64,000 nucleotides of DNA from Prorocentrum cordatum (taxonomy: Eukaryota; Sar; Dinophyceae; Prorocentrales; Prorocentraceae), in the NCBI GenBank assembly GCA_963575745.1, contig CAUYUJ010018893.1:544194-608193 (forward strand), read 5' to 3'. Under the pieces are notes generated by a model that saw only the letters and a list, made by a program, of their open reading frames with translations, was not told where the DNA came from and did not search any database. Shown here one piece after another: positions 1 to 10,680 of the stretch (its first letter is position 1; the number at the start of each line of letters is the position of its first letter). Position numbers and translations under genes: made by a program.

Positions 1-1
1 G

Positions 2-172
2 GCGAAGGAACTCGAGGTGTCCAAGTATGTGCGCTCCAGCGTCCCGCAGCTCGGGAAGCTGAGGAGTCTGTACACCGAGCTCCTCGGATGTTTTTTTTGC
101 TCTGGCGCGAAGCAGTCGTTACCCGCCCCCCCTCCCCCGCGCTCGAAAACGGCCCTCGATAATGGCAACTGA
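2..172 (+). CDS. Partial exon-like open frame at the window edge
   Basis: The frame is open from base 2 to a TGA at 170-172. Its first 33 codons look protein-like: charged and hydrophobic residues are mixed, with VSKYVRSS and LGKLRSLYTELL as typical stretches, unlike the proline/arginine strings of shadow frames nearby. The likely exon ends near base 95-115, where a T-run and then C-rich sequence begin; the remaining codons to the stop are probably intron. The upstream part lies outside the window. No family is recognised. This could also be chance, since the window is GC-rich and stop-poor. Confidence 0.35.
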   Translation, partial: AKELEVSKYVRSSVPQLGKLRSLYTELLGCFFCSGAKQSLPAPPPPRSKTALDNGN

Positions 173-417
173 CTTTCCCGATCCCAGCGCCCCCCCCTTC
201 CTACCTGCTCGCTGGAACTTGCGCTGGGCCACCTCAGACCCCCAGCCGGCCACGGGATTCTCGTCCTCGGGGCCCCGTGCCCCAGGGCCCCGCCTTCGAT
301 CTGCAGAGCGGGCGCGGGAGAGTGGCAGACGCAGGCTCGACAAGCCAGGGCGGCGACGAGCTTCTCCCCGTGCCGCGGCGCAGACTCGGGCGGGGCTAGG
401 GCAAGGACAGGTCCGTT

Positions 418-636
418 CCGGAGCGTTGAGCGCTCCGGAAGGCTCTCTCAGAGCGTCGCGCTCTGAGAAGGCCGATGTGCTGGCACGTCCTCCAGAACCG
501 CTGGGTCTCAGAGATCCCCGACGTCCAGAGTGTTGAGCGTTTCTGGAACGCTCTCAGAGCGTTACGCCCTGAGAAAAGGCCGCGGTGCCTGGCACGTCCT
601 CCAGAAACGCTGGGTCTCCGAGATCCCCGACACGTC
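418..636. repeat. Two-copy tandem repeat, each unit with two hairpins
   Basis: Two units of about 107 bp share GGCACGTCCTCCAGAA and GATCCCCGAC segments. Unit 1 starts with an 8-bp stem (CCGGAGCG, loop TTGAG, CGCTCCGG) followed by a second stem (CTCAGAGCG / CGCTCTGAG). Unit 2 keeps the loop TTGAG, but the first stem has changed to CCAGA / TCTGG, so at least one pair changed on both sides. This is seen directly. It suggests that the fold, not only the sequence, has been retained, or that repeats were copied by template switching. Confidence 0.75.
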
Positions 637-1300
637 CTTGTCCGATTTTGTCCCTGTGCCGGCATCGTCTCACAGTCGGGTTTGGACAGAACCCCCACCT
701 TGACACGTCGATAAGTGATTTGTCCGCTTTCGGTTCTCGAGAGAGGGCGCCGCGGCCGTCATTTCCCAGGCTTGCGCCCGCCAGGTCTGGGCCCGAGGTC
801 GTTTTTCAGCACGTGAATTACCTACCCCGCTTTCGCTTCCAGGCAAAACCAAGCCATACCACGCGCCTCCTCGCCAAGCGGCCTGACCAGTACAGGCTGC
901 AATTTGGCATCGTTTGGTATCTCTTGGAAGCGAGGGTGGTCAAAAGCGAGGTAGGTTTGTTTTCCCCCTAGTTTTCACTAGACCAAGTTTGACCAAAGGG
1001 GGTTCTGTCCCTCCCCGAGAGGAGGCCGCGGGGCCCTTGCACGTCCTCCAGACCCGCCGGGCCTGGTCCGGCTTTGCCCCTGCCCTGGCCCTCGTCTCAC
1101 GGGCAGGCCTCGCGGGTCGTTGCGGCGCGAGCCAGCCGCACGCGGCGCCCACGCCCGGACCGCGGCTCGATGATCCTAAAAGACGTGGTGTCAGCCCAAT
1201 GTGCGTGTTTGCCCCCTTCACCCCAGCCAGTAGATCATTGCATCGCCTGCGTCGTATCGAAGGGCCTCGATGGACAAACACACGTTGGGGCTAACAGCAA

Positions 1301-1440
1301 GTCGGGCCTGTCCCTATACAGGAGGAATATTCAAAAATAGTGAAAACATAGTCTGGGGACCATTTGTTTATTCTTGTTTTTTGAATACGTTTGGGGTATT
1401 TTTTTCGTCCAAAATCCGTCTGTGGGGGGACACGTCCGAC
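1301..1440. mobile_element. MITE family 1, copy 1
   Basis: A 140-bp element with terminal inverted repeats. The left end GTCGGGCCTGTCCC..ACAG matches the reverse complement of the right end GGGGGGACACGTCCGAC. The interior is AT-rich, unlike its surroundings. Related copies lie at 11892-12002 and 30483-30620. No clear target-site duplication is visible here. No transposase is encoded, so it would be non-autonomous. Confidence 0.8.
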
Positions 1441-1574
1441 AGGCTACAACACGTTCTGAGGATCATCGAGCGGCGCCTCCCCCCCCCCCGCGGCTGGGCG
1501 CCGCTGCTCGCCCCAGGTCCGGCTGCACCGCGCCTGAGCCGCCGCGCGGCGCGCGCGCGCGGCGCCTCGGCCGC

Positions 1575-1775
1575 TCGCTCCTCCTCGCTCCTCCTCGCTC
1601 CTCCTCGCTCCTCCTCGACTCCTCGCTCCTCCTCCTCGCTCCTCCTCGCTCCTCCTCGCTCCTCCTCCTCCTCCTCCTCCTCCTCCTCCTCATCCTCCTC
1701 CTCGCTTCTCTACCCTCGCCCCTCCTCGCTCCTTCTCCCTCTTCCTCCCGCCTCCTTGCTCCTCCTTCTGCCTCT
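1575..1775. repeat. CTC/CTCCTCG polypyrimidine tract
   Basis: About 200 bp of nearly pure pyrimidine on the + strand, built of CTCCTCGCTCCTC and CTC units. It yields long serine/leucine or arginine/glutamate open frames that are repeat artefacts. It lies just upstream of the retrotransposon. Confidence 0.9.
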
Positions 1776-1898
1776 CAGGAGCGCTACGATTTCTTCATGG
1801 TGCCACCCCCTGAGCATGGCGACCTCTCGCGTCGGCCCTGGCGAGGCGATGGCGAACACGGGAAATGAAGTGGCCGCAACCCAAAGAGGCAGTCGGGC

Positions 1899-3050
1899 TT
1901 GCGCTGGCCACCAACCTTCGGTCACAAGTGCACCGCTTGCGGCTGCGCCAAGAACGAGGCGTCGGCCAGGTTCTGCAAACATTGCGGCTCCCAGCTCTCG
2001 AAGGTCTCCCTTTCGGCCCTTTCCCGGGCGCATGGGGTTTGGGCTGATGGCGGCCCTCCTGGTGTCTTCGCTGCTCCTCCGTGCGCTGGGCCCGCTCTTC
2101 GTGTTCACGGGCTTCCGGGAGGCGCAGGAGCTGACGGAGGCAACGGCGGCCGCCAGGGAGTCAACGGCGTTGGGGGTGGCATAGGTGGAGGAGCTGCTGG
2201 CGTGGTCTCGACCCCGGTGGGAGCACAGCCCCAGCTCTCTCTTGAAGAGGCTCGTCAGCTGGCGGCTCTCTCACACAAGGCTGGCGACATCGCGAGCGCC
2301 ACCCGCTACCGCCAGATGACCGAGAAGCTCGACGCGGTCTTGCACCCCGCCGTCTTGCCCGTCCACCAGCGGATCCAGCAGAGCAACGCTGCGGTCACCC
2401 GCCTGGGGCGGAAGATCGAGACGGAGACGGATCAGCTGGAACAGTGGCAGACCGAAGTGATGGCGCAGATTGCGTACACCGGCAGTTTCAATTCGGAGCT
2501 CAAGGCCGCGGACAGCGAGTACCAAGCAGATGTCGAGGAGCTCCAGGCTTCACGTCGTCGAGGACCTGAAGACGCCCCTGCTCAGGCTCCACCCGCATGC
2601 TCTCTCGAATTGTCTGCCTTGGTGGATGGCTCGGCCGATCTCAGCAAACTCATCGACCTGGACGAGCTCGTCGCCGACGCCTCGCTCGACCAGGGGATCG
2701 AGGAGGCTGACCTCAAGGAGATCGACCAGAGGAAGCAGCAGCTGGGAGCCGCCATCCAGACCATGGCGAAGGACTTACTGGGCCCGCTGGCCAAGCAGGC
2801 GCATGAGGCTAGGGCGCAGCATGCTGATCACACGCGCCGCCTCCAAGCCAAGACGCGGCGGGCGGAGCCAGGGGCGCGAGAGGCAGCAGCAGCAGCAGCA
2901 AGCGCAGCGCGCGACGGTGGAGCGAGGTCTACTGATGCAGGGCAGCCTGCTGACAAGCCAGCTGAAGGCCGGCCGGTCCCAGCTTGCGGCAAGCTGGATG
3001 CTGCCGGTCTGGCCCAGGCGACGTGCGAGCTCGTGCTGCGAAGCTGTTGA
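1899..3050 (+). CDS. LINE N-terminal ORF: zinc ribbon plus coiled coil
   Basis: This 383-codon open frame is the best preserved part of the element. Residues 11-29 form a zinc ribbon with the spacing CX2C-X11-CX2C (CTAC ... CKHC). A glycine-rich linker follows (about 75-100), then helical charged segments (about 115-215 and 255-320) rich in Q, E, K and A that should form coiled coil, ending in an alanine/arginine-rich stretch. In non-LTR elements such a region upstream of the endonuclease binds nucleic acid or assembles the RNP; that role is inferred. The true start may lie upstream of the Met used here. The endonuclease is in a separate frame after about 650 bp. Confidence 0.7.
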   Translation: MRWPPTFGHKCTACGCAKNEASARFCKHCGSQLSKVSLSALSRAHGVWADGGPPGVFAAPPCAGPALRVHGLPGGAGADGGNGGRQGVNGVGGGIGGGAAGVVSTPVGAQPQLSLEEARQLAALSHKAGDIASATRYRQMTEKLDAVLHPAVLPVHQRIQQSNAAVTRLGRKIETETDQLEQWQTEVMAQIAYTGSFNSELKAADSEYQADVEELQASRRRGPEDAPAQAPPACSLELSALVDGSADLSKLIDLDELVADASLDQGIEEADLKEIDQRKQQLGAAIQTMAKDLLGPLAKQAHEARAQHADHTRRLQAKTRRAEPGAREAAAAAASAARDGGARSTDAGQPADKPAEGRPVPACGKLDAAGLAQATCELVLRSC

Positions 3051-3699
3051 CAACAACTCCCGCTGGGGGCACGGTTGGGGGGGGCTGTGTGATCAGCGAG
3101 TAGCAGCTTCAGCGCAGCCAGGTTTTTTCATGTTCCTCGAACTTTCAAGGCAGACCTTCCACAGAGGCCTCGATAGGTGTTTCAATTCGTCGGAATTTGA
3201 AACGTCTGAGCAGAGCATTTCCTTTTGGCGGCCCGGGGGCCGAACCCCTGGGGGCGAATCCTGCCCCCCGCCATCTTTTTCGGGCGGGGTTGTCTCCTCC
3301 TCCTCCTCCTCCTCCTCCGCCTCTTCTTCCCTCCCCGTGGGGGTTGGTGCCTGCGCTCTCTCTGCGGGCGCCCGCGGTTCCTTTGCTGCAGCCAGCAGTG
3401 TGAAGTGCGTCGCTCCATATTCTGTCTCTTCCCCCGCCCCTTCGCCCCGTCTTCGCCGCCCCCCCCCCCCCCTTCCCCCTCCTCGCGGCGCGCCTCGGGC
3501 ATCCGTTTTTTTAGCGCGTGCCTTCGAGCAGTGCTCGTCGTAGTGCAGCTTCGGGTGTAGCGACCGGGCGTTCTCGCTCGGAGACGGGCTGCCCCCGCGG
3601 TGGCGCAGCGAAGCGCCCGTGCATCTTGTCACCGGGTACCTCTGGTATTTTTTCGGCCCCCGCAGCCAGCCAGCCAGGACAAGGCGCGCCAGCTCATCG

Positions 3700-4440
3700 T
3701 GGAAACGAACAATGTGACAGCGAGGAGTTCGATTAACCCCTGGCTTGCTCGCACGGAGGCTCAGGTTCTCTTGGTCAAGGAGCATCTTGACTCTCGTGAT
3801 CTTTGCAACGAAGCGTCCCAGTGGTGCTTCAACTGCGGCTGGGCGAGCGTCTTCCTGAAGGCTGAAGTTGGACCTGGTGGGGGCCCGTCGGGGCGCGTGG
3901 CTATTCTGGTACGCAGGTACGTCGGTTTCAGAAACCTTGATTTTGGGTCTGATCTTCTTCCCGGTCGAGCGATTGCTGGCATCGTGGAGGCCCCGGGTGG
4001 GCTACCAGCTTTGATGGTTGGAGCCAACTTCGGTGATGGCGAGGGGCTGTCTCAGAAGAACCCCATCCATCCTGTCCTCCCCGGGGTGAGCTGTCCATGG
4101 TTTCGGTGGTTCTTGGCTGTTCGGCGCGGATTTCGAAATGGCCCCGAGCGAGTTGCAGCAGAGTGGTCGTTTCGAGCGCATCGCTTGCAATGTCGTGGCC
4201 CCCGAGGCCGACGCCTGTCAGGCGAGCAGGAAATCCAGCAATATTCATTATGCTATAGTATCGGCAGGGTTTGGCAAGTGCGTGGGATCTGTAGGGGTTC
4301 AGACCGCCTCTGACATTCAGACCCACGCCCCCGCTCGAGTGAAGTTGTTAGGGGATGTGGCGTCTTTTCTGGCGCTCAGCTCCATGAAGCCACCGCGAAT
4401 CCTTGTTGAGCAGCCTGTGGGGCCCGCTTGCCAAACCAGA
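3700..4440 (+). pseudogene. LINE endonuclease (APE/EEP fold), broken
   Basis: The first half (about 3760-4075) carries the VKEHL region, which corresponds to the metal-binding Glu segment, and LVRRYVGF. After a frameshift between about 4075 and 4110 the second half reads LFGADFEMAPSEL (the GDFN-like segment), then NIHYAIVSAGFGKCV and IQTHAPA. In this nuclease family the segment before the last strand normally has Asp-Tyr. Here it is His-Tyr (codon CAT), a likely loss of a catalytic Asp. The final catalytic His (QTH) is kept. It would nick target DNA for target-primed reverse transcription; this copy cannot. Confidence 0.8.
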
Positions 4441-4934
4441 TCGGCATATCAGGTGGTAGTCTGTGCGCGCAGAGGCTCGGAGATGCTGCGGGGCAGGCCG
4501 AAGAGGGGATTGGTTCAGAAGCGCTTGAAGACTTTTTTATCTAGTGGGTCGACCTCGCCGAGATCGAGGTTGCCGCGAGCCGTCGCGTCGCCCATCGCCG
4601 GAATGGCGCCCGAGGCAAGCTAACCAGGCTTATGCGGGCCTCCGCGGCAGACATGGGCGCCAACCGGGACCGTGTGATGGACCCGCCCGTTTTTCATCCG
4701 GTGGTTGGCGAGAACGTGTGGGGCATGTCTGGCTGGCTTGGAGGCCTCTGGCGCTCTTGGGCAGCAGGGTCATTGTAATTTGGACCCTCCTTCGGTCATC
4801 TCTGAGCATCTCGATGGTCGTCGCGATCAGCACCTTCGGGTTGGCTCGTCCCTCCAGGGCGGCCTCTTCCATGGATCTTAGGGCCTCCATGTTGAGCTCG
4901 AACTTTTGGACGAACTTGACGATGCTCTTCGGGT

Positions 4935-6120
4935 TTGCGCTGCTGCGGCCAGGCTCCGGGGCTCAAAAGATTGGCAGGTCCGGCTGCTAGACGGCATTGC
5001 CTCAGGAGGCAGGCGGGCGCACAGGTGGACTATAGGGAGTGCAAGGCTTGGACTGCTACGACCATGCTTTTGCGACACGGCCACATCGCGTCAGACCCCT
5101 TGGCCCCGTTGGAGACGGGGGCCGCCCGCTCCGCAAACTTGCGCTTGGCCGATAGGCTGTCAGATCGGAACTTCGACACCCTGGACGTCCTTGATGATCC
5201 TTTGGAGGCTCTTTCCCTGGATCAGATCCGCCAGGTATCCCGTAGCAACTCGATGCGCGCTTGCATGTCTGTCGGCCGCTTCCACATGCGCCGCTTCGCC
5301 AGCATGTCGGGCGATTTCTTGACAGCGTTCAGCATCGTGATGCAGATTTGCGGGGGCCCCTGCCGTATCGCATGCAAGTGCTCCAGTTGGCCCTCCTTTG
5401 CAAGCCTCAGGGGGGCTTTCGGCCAATCGGCCTTTGTAGCTCGTCTTACTGTCTCTGGGGTAGAATCCCGTCGGAGAATGGCTTCCGCCTGGGAGCTGTA
5501 GAATGCTAGAAGCTACTTGGCGGCTTCTACTTGCAACGGGGCTTCAGATGTTGTCTGGGGGCAGTCGGTCCGGAGCGAGTCTGGGGTCAAGCGCGGCCAG
5601 GCGGCTGCTGCGTTGCTTTGGGACCTCTGGAAATTTTACGAGGGCATGCAGTTGCTCTTCTTAGAAGAGCGAGCCCGTGCAGTAGATTTCCCGGTGCAGA
5701 TTTTCCGCGCGTGCCATTGCGCGTGCCGTGGAGCAAGGTTCCACGCGATGTCTAATGTTTCCGTTGGCCTTTTCTATGCCGTCAAGGGCGTGGTGACAGG
5801 CTGCTAGATGGTCACTACGTTCGTGCGGATCTATGTCTTCCCAGTGGTTGACCCCCTCGAGCTCCCTAGGTCATTGTTTCTGGGCGTTTACATCGATGAT
5901 TCCGGTGTTTCGTCTACTGTGTCTGAGTCCTCGGTCTTTGTCGATTTGAATGGGGGGTGCCTCCAAGCTCACGGTGACCGTCGCCGCAGATTTACACGCG
6001 TCGGTGGCCGAAGAGAAGGCCTCGATCAGTGCGTCCCTTGCGTTCCCTTGGCAAAACGTTGCAATCTTTCTTCGGTCGATTTGCTGGGGGCCCTCCGGCG
6101 CGCAGGACTACCAACCTAGG
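4935..6120 (+). pseudogene. LINE reverse transcriptase, frameshifted, YIDD kept
   Basis: The fingers region is in one frame (DQIRQVSRSNSMRACMSV, about 5220-5275) and continues in another with LLCKPQGGFRPIGLCSS at about 5392-5442. A third frame, from 5517, carries motif A (LLWDLWKFYEGM; Asp codon near 5620) and, after an in-frame TAG at 5805-5807, motif C (VYIDDSGVS; YIDD codons 5889-5900). Both catalytic Asp motifs are intact, but the protein is not, which points to neutral decay. RT would copy the element RNA at the nicked target. Confidence 0.88.
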
Positions 6121-6790
6121 TGTAGAAGCCACGGCAGGTCGCTCGCTGAGAAAGGGCACGAGGATGAAAGGTTCAATAAGCAGGAACGTTTTCACACCCT
6201 TCGGGCCAGAGTTCGACGTTTTCAGAAGTGCGAGAGTTCTTCGGGAAATTGTCTCGCAATGTATTTATTGCAGGACCCCTTGCAGGGGCGACCTTTGGCG
6301 CGGAGGTGCACGGCACCTCCAACTATGTGTTGTTGCTACTCAGGCGTTCTTCGGGCAGGGCTGCGAAGCCGTCGGTAGGTTCCCGTAGCCTCGCCGCGCT
6401 GAGCATTTTGGAGTGCGACCCGTGCTACTACGCTGCCATCGCCCTGGTCCTCAGGTATGTAAAAGGAGGCGTGGCTGACTGCTACCCGACAGTGTCCACG
6501 CTCTTCGGGGTTCTCGGAGCTTCGGGCTGCTTGGGGGGCGGGCTTTTCGGGCGAGCCGCTTCCGTGGAAGAAGGTCACGGGCCCCCTGTCAGCGGCCCGG
6601 GCCTCGCTGGAGCGCGTAGGTTGGAGCATGGGCTCTTTCGTCGACATCGTCGCGGATCAGGAGGTTGGGCTGTCTATGACCTCCACGCCGCCCAATATGC
6701 TCAAACAGTTTCTTCGGGAAACGGGCCCTTCGGCATCTGCAGCGGCAGTCTGGGACTTATTTGGGGCTCGGAGCTCGGGCGTGCTATGAC
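6100..6790 (+). pseudogene. LINE post-RT region
   Basis: Fragments in alternating frames follow the RT: LGVEATAGRSLRKGTR (about 6117-6170), FIAGPLAGATFGAEVHGTS (about 6265-6325), SLAALSILECDPCYYAAIA and VLRYVKGGVADC (to about 6480), then GWSMGSFVDIVADQEVGLSM and LKQFLRETGPSASA (about 6620-6740). Gly- and Ala-rich segments of this kind lie between RT and RNase H in related elements as I know them. No enzymatic motif is evident. At least three frame changes are needed to follow it. Confidence 0.65.
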
Positions 6791-6999
6791 ATGGTGCTGA
6801 AAGAACTGAGGTCTCGTAGGTAGGGGCCTTTCGAGCAAGGTTGCGTTGGGTCATTCGTTTGCGGAGCGTGCTGGACAGGTGCCAGAGCTGTCGAATGTGG
6901 CTACCTCCTGGACTCGTCGTTGCGCAGCAAGTGCGGTGCTGCCCCGGGCACCATGTTTCACCGATGATGGCAATGCCAGGCCGTCAGTGCGCAGCGTTC

Positions 7000-7690
7000 C
7001 GAGATTGTGGCTCAGTCCCTGATCGATCAGACCCTGGCCCTTGGCCCAGAATCTCACGATTGGTTGCTGTTCACCAAGGTCATATTCCCACGCCCAGGTG
7101 ACTACGCCCCCGCGCCCGTGGATGAGGGAGGCATGCAGGTGTTCTGTGGAGGTGATCCCGAACACGCGTTCATGGATATCGAAGGCCACGTCTTCTTCGA
7201 CGGCTCCGGGCTGAAAAGCCCAAGCGTGGAGATATCTCGAGCTGGCCGGGGGGCATCTGTATATGGATATGCCGGGGGGCTCAAGTGCACCCTCAGTGGG
7301 CCCGTTCCTCGCCTACTCTTTCAGACTTCCCAGGCTGGTGAATTCTGCGGCTTCGGCGCCGCCGGTGAGCTCCTGGGCGGGCCCTCGACGGGATGCTCTG
7401 ACTACGCCAATGTGGTCCAGGCTTTCAAGGCTTCTGTGCCCCATCAGGTCCCATATGAGAAGCTCCATGCTGATGCGCTTTATACATGTTTCAGATTAGG
7501 TCTGGAGATGTAATTAAAGTGAAAGGGCACGTTACTGACACAGGCGACCTCTCGCCGGAGCAACTGTCTTATAAGAGTGGGAGCGACGCTGCCGATGCCG
7601 CGGCGAAGCGCGGTGCCTGTCACCACCCGATGCCATCTGCAGCTGAGCTGGTCGAGATCGACCGCCGTGTGCTCCTCGCTCGCAAGGCGT
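7000..7690 (+). pseudogene. LINE RNase H domain, one frameshift
   Basis: A 168-codon frame (7007-7513) contains HVFFDGSGLK (first catalytic Asp, codon near 7199), QTSQAGEFCGFGAAGEL (catalytic Glu) and GCSDYANVVQAF (second Asp). After a frameshift near 7490 the next frame gives VIKVKGHVTDTGDL and SGSDAADAAAKRGA, the last acidic segment. All expected acidic residues can be found, so the domain was lost only by the frameshift. RNase H removes the RNA strand after first-strand synthesis. Confidence 0.85.
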
Positions 7691-7699
7691 GCGCCATGG

Positions 7700-8110
7700 T
7701 GGCTCCGCTTCTTCCTCTTTCGCCCCGCCTCAGCCTCGACGGGATGCCGAGAGCCCCAGGCGAGGGCAGCCGACCAGCAGATGTGCCTGTGCAGTTGCAT
7801 GGGTGGTCATGGTGCCGTCCTTTTGGAGTTGCCAGCGCTGTCTGAAATTCCGCCGCTCGGGTCATGAGCTTCCGAGTGCTGGATGTTCAGGTGTCCTGCC
7901 CGAGGCCGCCTTCGAGATCAGGCGAATGCAGCACCAATTGTAAGTTTTCGTTTCCAGCGACGGCACTCTGTTATATGCCTTTGAGAAGTGCAAGGCGTAT
8001 TCCACTAGCGGTCAGATCAGAAACCTTCGTAAGAATTGTTTGGACAGGCTTGCCAGCAATTTTGGCGATCTCGACCGGGTCCGGCCTCCTCAAGGGAAGG
8101 CGCCCTAAGG
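7700..8110 (+). pseudogene. LINE C-terminal tail
   Basis: Frames after RNase H read MPRAPGEGSRPADVPV, HGWSWCRPFGVASAV and later SGQIRNLRKNCLDRLASNF (about 8005-8065), ending near a TAA at about 8107. The basic final segment follows the RNase H and a degraded zinc-ribbon-like part in related elements, as I recall them. A T10 run follows at 8131-8140. Confidence 0.5.
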
Positions 8111-8404
8111 TTCCCCAAGTCAAGGTCGAGGTTTTTTTTTTCTGTCGGCGTGAGTTGGCAGGAGCATCGATGATGACAAAACCCCCCCCCCCCTATTTCC
8201 CTTCCGCCTTCTCTTCCTCCTCCCTTTCCCCCCTCCTCCCCCTCCTGCTGCCCAGGGTGTACCTGGTCCTCGTCGTAGTGACGAGGCCAGGAGGAGGATA
8301 AACATCGGGCCAGGACACATCGGGAGTCTCTGAGGGTCGGTGGGCCTGGATGATGTGTCGGGCGCCGCGGCAGTTCCGGAGTATTCCGAAACTTTGCGGA
8401 GGGA

Positions 8405-8600
8405 TCTTTTTCCTCCTCTTCCTCCTCTTCCTCTTCTTCCTCCTCCTCTTCCTCCTCCTCCTCCTCCTCTCGATCGTCCTCCTCGCTCCTCCTCCGCCTC
8501 CTCCTCCTCTCTCCTCGCTCCTCGCTCCCCGCTCTTCGCTCCTTGCTCCTCCCTCCTCCTCCTCCTCCTCCTCCTCCTCCTCTTTCTCCTCCGCCTCCCA
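8405..8600. repeat. CTC/CTT polypyrimidine tract
   Basis: About 190 bp of CCTCTT, CTCCTC and CGCTCCTC units on +. Open frames across it are low-complexity artefacts. Confidence 0.9.
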
Positions 8601-8685
8601 GGTTTCCCAGATGGGAACAGAGTAAATGGCGACCATCCGATTATTGCGAAGGCCTGACGGCCATTGCCGCCGACTTTGGAGAGAC

Positions 8686-8689
8686 ACGA

Positions 8690-8755
<66 letters not shown>

Positions 8756-8874
8756 ACGGCGACGGCGATGGCGACGGCGACGACGACGGCGACGGCGACG
8801 ACGACGGCGACGACGACGGCGACGGCCACGGCCACGGCCACGGCCACGGCCACGGCGATGGCGACGACGACGAA

Positions 8875-8905
<31 letters not shown>

Positions 8906-8925
8906 ATGACGACGCTGACGCTGTG
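8686..8925. repeat. GGCGAC hexanucleotide microsatellite
   Basis: About 240 bp made of GGCGAC units that drift into GACGAC, GGCCAC and GGCGATG variants. Depending on frame and strand it codes for Thr-Ala, Asp-Gly, Arg-Arg or Val-Ala repeats, so all reading frames stay open. Confidence 0.95.
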
Positions 8926-9494
8926 GAACCGCAAGATTATGCTAGGGAGGGGTGCTGCCCCGGGGGGGGGGGGTCACCGACTCGGGGACCCCCCCAGGAC
9001 CCCTCCTGCACCCCGCCCCCGCCCCGCCCAGGGAGGCGGGGGCACAACCCTCGGAGCCCCCTTCCCCCCCTCCACCCGCACCACCTCCCCACCCCCTCCC
9101 ACCCCCCTTCCACCCCCCCTCCCCCAGCTGGCGGGGGAGGGATCAAAGGGAAGGGGTTCCCCTTCGGCTGGATTACGGCGTTGTTCGATTTCCCTCTGAT
9201 GGCTGGAACGCTTGAGGGGGAGCGGCGACGACGACGACTCAAACGCATGAAATGCTCCTCACGCACGCCGACAGGGCCTCGGTGCTGTGTGGGCGATGCG
9301 GCGCGACCCTCCGATTCTATTGTCCCGTCAGGAAGGCCTCGAGTCTGGGGGCGGGACAGGCTCAGGGGGGGCAGCATCGACCCCCATCGCCCCTTCATCG
9401 CCGATGGGGTCACGACCGCCCACCCCGCACCAGCGACGGGCGGATTCGCTATCGGGGGCCTGCCGCCGATCCATCGGCGATGCATCGCCGATGC

Positions 9495-9615
9495 CCGAGG
9501 GAGGAGGACGAGGGAGGAGGGAGGGAGGAGGGAGGGGGAGGAGGAGGGAGGAGGGAGGGAGGAGGGAGGACGAGGGAGGAGGAGGGAGGAGGGAGGAGGA
9601 GGGAGGAGGGTCGAT
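9495..9615. repeat. GGGAGGA purine tract
   Basis: About 120 bp of GGAGGAGGGAGG-type purine repeat on +, next to GATCG-rich sequence (CATCGCCGATG occurs several times upstream). Confidence 0.85.
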
Positions 9616-9723
9616 GCTCCCCCCGACTGGGCCCGTCCCCCCCCCTGCGGCTGGCGTCGGACAGATGGCGTGCGCTGTGCCGCCGCCGGCCCGCTTTCTC
9701 ACACGCCATCGCCCACCTCGGGG

Positions 9724-9852
9724 AAGCCTTGGCAGGGGGAAGCCTTGGCAGGGGGAAGCCTTGGCAGGGGGATGCCTTGGCAGGGGGGAAGCCTTGGCAG
9801 GGGGATGCCTTGGCAGGGGGGATACCTTGGCAGGGGGATGCCTTGCCTGGAT
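9724..9852. repeat. 16-17 bp minisatellite (CCTTGGCAGGGGGAAG)
   Basis: Seven units of CCTTGGCAGGGGG followed by AAG, ATG or ATA, with insertions of single G. It gives open frames on both strands (WQGEALAGG and KASPCQGFP types). Two further partial units near 9860-9885 read GAAGCCCTGGCAGGGGG. Confidence 0.92.
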
Positions 9853-9970
9853 AGCGCTTGCACCGGGGAAGCCCTGGCAGGGGGAGAGCGCGCACAGGAG
9901 GGAGCCTCGCAATGGGGGGACCGCCCAACAGGGACAGCGTGCTTGGCGGAGAGTGATGGTTCGGTTGTCG

Positions 9971-10068
9971 GCCAGCACCTCGCCCCGCTTCTCGCCACTG
10001 GATAACCCAGACCCCCTCGGCCAGCACTTCTCCCCGTTTTTCCCCACCAGATGACCCAGACCCCCGAC
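9971..10068. repeat. 49-bp tandem duplication
   Basis: GCCAGCAC..CCCCG..CC..CCAGACCCCC occurs at 9971 and 10020, two imperfect copies of about 49 bp. Confidence 0.8.
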
Positions 10069-10074
10069 GTCATG

Positions 10075-10600
10075 TTTTTTTTCTTCGTTTTATTCTTCAT
10101 AGCGTCGACCACCAGAGGTCTCGAAATGTTCCCTGGGGCTGATTTTTCATCATGAGTCGTTGTCTGACGGCCCCGAGGCCCGGCAGGGGCCCTCAGAGGC
10201 TCGAAATTGGCGGACACTGCTCCGTCGTGATCTCTTCACGACGCGAGGGATCTTGGGAGCCCCCCCTCCCTCCCTGGCGGAGAGCACAGGCAGCGGGTAA
10301 CCCGGCTTACCCATCGGTCATTGAATGTGAGGTTTTTTGGAGTTCCAGATTCCAGTCTATTTTAATCGCCTCCTACTTCAATGATCGAGAGCCGTCACCT
10401 TTTCTTCTGTCCTCCTCGGGGGGCGGGCGGACAGCCAGTCTATTTTCAACGCTCTCCTGCTTCACGTTCCTACCTGCTTGTTCCGGTCGATGGGTAATCA
10501 CTGACGGTCTCAAGAGCCGGTCCTGGGAGAGCCCTGGGGCCTCTCTCGGCCCGTTTCCCCCCCCGCCCCGCATCGCGTCCAGCCTCACCCGCCGCGCCTG
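10075..10600. other. Intergenic sequence
   Basis: Mixed sequence; CCAGTCTATTTT..CTTCA occurs twice (about 10352 and 10435), an imperfect 35-bp repeat. No gene seen. Confidence 0.5.
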
Positions 10601-10680
10601 GCGTGCGCGCGCGCGCCCAGTCCGTGTGGCGGACGAGCGGCGGCAGGAGTCGTGGCCGCCCCGCGATGGGCGCCCTTACC

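Larger units (their letters stand above)
1800..8110 (+). mobile_element. Degenerate LINE-type non-LTR retrotransposon
   Basis: In one orientation and in the expected order the sequence encodes a zinc ribbon/coiled-coil N-terminal region, an APE-type endonuclease, a reverse transcriptase with a YIDD box, a post-RT region, RNase H and a C-terminal tail. The frames are broken by several frameshifts and at least one in-frame stop (TAG at 5805), so the copy is dead. A CT-rich and C-rich insertion lies between the N-terminal ORF and the endonuclease (about 3290-3490). The 5' end is uncertain; the 3' end is placed after the last recognisable C-terminal codons near 8107. No poly(A) tail or target duplication was found. 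Confidence 0.9.

Noticed and set aside
8543-10054. Long frames of Asp-Gly, Arg or Thr-Ala repeats up to 459 codons
   Set aside because: Translation of GGCGAC, GGA and the 16-17 bp minisatellite; no conserved segment.
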